Shown: positions 5,219 through 6,708 of the stretch, one piece after another
Numbering within the stretch: the first letter of the stretch is position 1
Layout of the letters: every line of letters begins with the position of its first letter
NCBI GenBank assembly: GCA_947253135.1
Contig: CAMXYS010000087.1
Coordinates: 1-6,708, forward strand
DNA length: 6,708 nt
From: an uncultured Clostridia bacterium
Lineage (GTDB): Bacteria; Bacillota; Clostridia; Saccharofermentanales; Fastidiosipilaceae
Direction of reading: 5' to 3'
Made by a program: the position numbers and the translations under genes
Notes under the pieces: generated by a model
The model's database searches: none
Seen by the model: the letters and a program-made list of their open reading frames with translations, nothing else
Told to the model about the DNA's origin: nothing

Positions 5219-6708
5219 TTGAACGCACCAACCGCCAGTCCAACAAAGAAAGAATTACTATCACCCCAGAGCTTTAAATTACACCTGTTGGGCGAAAGCC
5301 TTATCGTCGGTGTAGCAGCCGGCTTGGTCATCAGCCTCTACCGCTTTGGCATCAGCCGACTCAATCAAGCCATGCAATCCTTCTTGGGACAGGCTGCAGA
5401 CCAGCTAACCAGCCTCCTCCTCTTCGCCGGCGCCCTCTTAATCGGTGCCTTGGTAGCCGGCTTTTGTTATCAAAAGGAGCCCCTTATCTCCGGCTCCGGC
5501 ATCCCCCAGGTTTCCGCCCAGCTCAAAGGCCGGCTCAGGCCCGCTTGGTTCAAGGTGCTCTTTTATAAGTTTTGCGGTGGCCTGATGACCCTTGGCGGCG
5601 GCCTCACCCTCGGTCGGGAAGGTCCTTCCGTCCAAATCGGAGCAGCTCTGGGCCAGGGATTAGGTGACTTGATGCGGAGGCCGCACCTGGAGCGCCGTTA
5701 CCTCATCGTCAGCGGGGCCGGTGCCGGTCTGGCAGCCGCCTTTAACGCTCCCATCGCCGGCGTTATCTTTGCCTTAGAAGAGATGCACCGCCACCTCTCC
5801 TCTTTTGCCCTGGTCAGTGCCATGGTTGCCTCTTTTACGGCCAACTACATGGCCGGCCTCTTTTACGGGCAGCATCCTGTTTTATTCTTTACAGACGTAA
5901 AAGCACTCCCGCTCCATTTCTATCCCGTTATTTTGCTGACAGGCCTCTTAGTCGGCTTGAGTGGTGTTCTTTTTAACAAACTCATCATGTTAGGGAAAGG
6001 GCTTTACGCCCGCCTGCATCTGCCACCGTTGCTGGCCGGCCTCCTCCCCTTTGCGGTGGTGGGGGTCGCCTGCTGCATCTGGCCGGTGCTGTTTGGCAGC
6101 GGCGAACACCTGATCTTTTTGCCCGTAGAAGGATTTAAACCACTGCCGCAAATTGTCATACTTTACCTGACCAAGCTGCTTTTGCTCGTCATCTGCTTTG
6201 GCTCCGGTCTCCCCGGCGGCATCTTTTTTCCCTTACTGGTCTTAGGCTCTCTGGTCGGCCAAGGCACCGGTCTCGTCCTTCAGCAAGCCGGGCTCTTTCC
6301 GACCGAGCTCATCCTGACCCTTTCCCTGATGGCCATGGCCGGCCACTTTGCCGCCATTGTCAGAGCCCCTTTGACAGGGATTATCTTAATCAGCGAAATG
6401 ACCGGTTCTTTTGCCAACATGCTTCCTTTAGGGCTCATCAGCCTGATTGCCTATTTGACGGCAGAACTTTGCCACAGTGAACCCATCTATGAGAGCTTGG
6501 AAAAGGCCCTGCACCGGCCGACTAAACCGCCTTTCTCCTCGACGGATAGTCCAGGGGCAAAGGCAGGCACAAGTGGCAACGGCCGCAGCTTGGCTGAATT
6601 CCCGGTGGAGCCCAACAGTCCGGCAGACGGGCAATTGGTAGCCCGGCTCACCTGGCCGGCCAACTTGATCTTGGTCGCAGTTCGCCGTGGCAGCGAGGAG
6701 TTTATACC
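5219..6708 (+). CDS. ClC-family chloride/proton antiporter with TrkA-C-like tail (3' end missing)
   Basis: This integral membrane transporter probably exchanges Cl- for H+, as ClcA does. The start is TTG 5219-5221 with GGGAG about eight bases upstream; an in-frame TAG at 5204-5206 excludes a longer protein, and no ATG occurs until residue 52. The 496 visible residues carry GSGIP (92-96, anion site), GREGP (132-136) with gating glutamate E134, LEEMH with E188 matching the internal proton glutamate, GIFFP (334-338), and Y424 in EPIYESL matching the ion-coordinating tyrosine. Both glutamates favour an exchanger over a channel, and GSGIP argues against a fluoride-specific CLC-F. After a flexible Ser/Gly/Pro linker (about 434-457), EFPVEPNSPADGQLVARL to RRGSEEF matches the start of a TrkA-C (RCK C-terminal) domain, a cytoplasmic ligand-binding module. 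The window ends inside it, so the stop codon is missing. Possible roles are acid tolerance or charge balance. Confidence 0.95.
   Translation, partial: MNAPTASPTKKELLSPQSFKLHLLGESLIVGVAAGLVISLYRFGISRLNQAMQSFLGQAADQLTSLLLFAGALLIGALVAGFCYQKEPLISGSGIPQVSAQLKGRLRPAWFKVLFYKFCGGLMTLGGGLTLGREGPSVQIGAALGQGLGDLMRRPHLERRYLIVSGAGAGLAAAFNAPIAGVIFALEEMHRHLSSFALVSAMVASFTANYMAGLFYGQHPVLFFTDVKALPLHFYPVILLTGLLVGLSGVLFNKLIMLGKGLYARLHLPPLLAGLLPFAVVGVACCIWPVLFGSGEHLIFLPVEGFKPLPQIVILYLTKLLLLVICFGSGLPGGIFFPLLVLGSLVGQGTGLVLQQAGLFPTELILTLSLMAMAGHFAAIVRAPLTGIILISEMTGSFANMLPLGLISLIAYLTAELCHSEPIYESLEKALHRPTKPPFSSTDSPGAKAGTSGNGRSLAEFPVEPNSPADGQLVARLTWPANLILVAVRRGSEEFI

Noticed and set aside
5089..5331. 80-codon minus-strand frame
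   Set aside because: Its first half lies antisense to the ClC start and its second half crosses the AT-rich spacer. No motif or ribosome binding site supports it.

Overview
The window looks like the end of a draft contig from a low-to-mid GC Firmicute, probably a clostridial lineage. The evidence is a Firmicutes-type S12 with the extra loop between its N-terminal arm and the PQKRGVC motif, strong AGGAGG ribosome binding sites, a TTG start codon, and the str-operon order rpsL-rpsG-fusA-tuf. Genus or species cannot be assigned from this sequence alone.

Layout. Bases 1-45 are not genomic: they are an Illumina Nextera adapter, probably with part of an index, fused to the contig end. Bases 46-3719, read on the minus strand, hold the str operon. 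A very good sigma-A type promoter (3691-3719) is followed by rpsL (S12), rpsG (S7), fusA (EF-G) and the first 89 codons of tuf (EF-Tu), which is cut by the adapter. The genes work together in translation: S12 and S7 are 30S proteins, EF-G drives translocation and EF-Tu delivers aminoacyl-tRNA. The rpsL-rpsG gap holds nested inverted repeats next to the rpsG ribosome binding site, and the fusA-tuf gap holds a possible internal tuf promoter. A terminator-like hairpin overlaps the presumed start point of the str transcript and may insulate the operon from upstream transcription.

Upstream of the str operon, where many Firmicutes carry rpoB-rpoC, this window has a short hydrophobic reading frame without a standard start codon (3792-3977) and an AT-rich lipoprotein gene (4014-4865), both on the minus strand. 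After a 353-base divergent intergenic region with no confident gene, a ClC-type chloride/proton antiporter gene starts on the plus strand at a TTG codon (5219). It runs off the right edge just inside a C-terminal TrkA-C-like domain.

Most of the window is ordinary housekeeping DNA, and I see no novel multi-gene system. The points most worth a second look are the adapter artefact, the structured rpsL-rpsG spacer, the promoter/terminator overlap upstream of rpsL, and the small CTG- or no-start membrane ORF.
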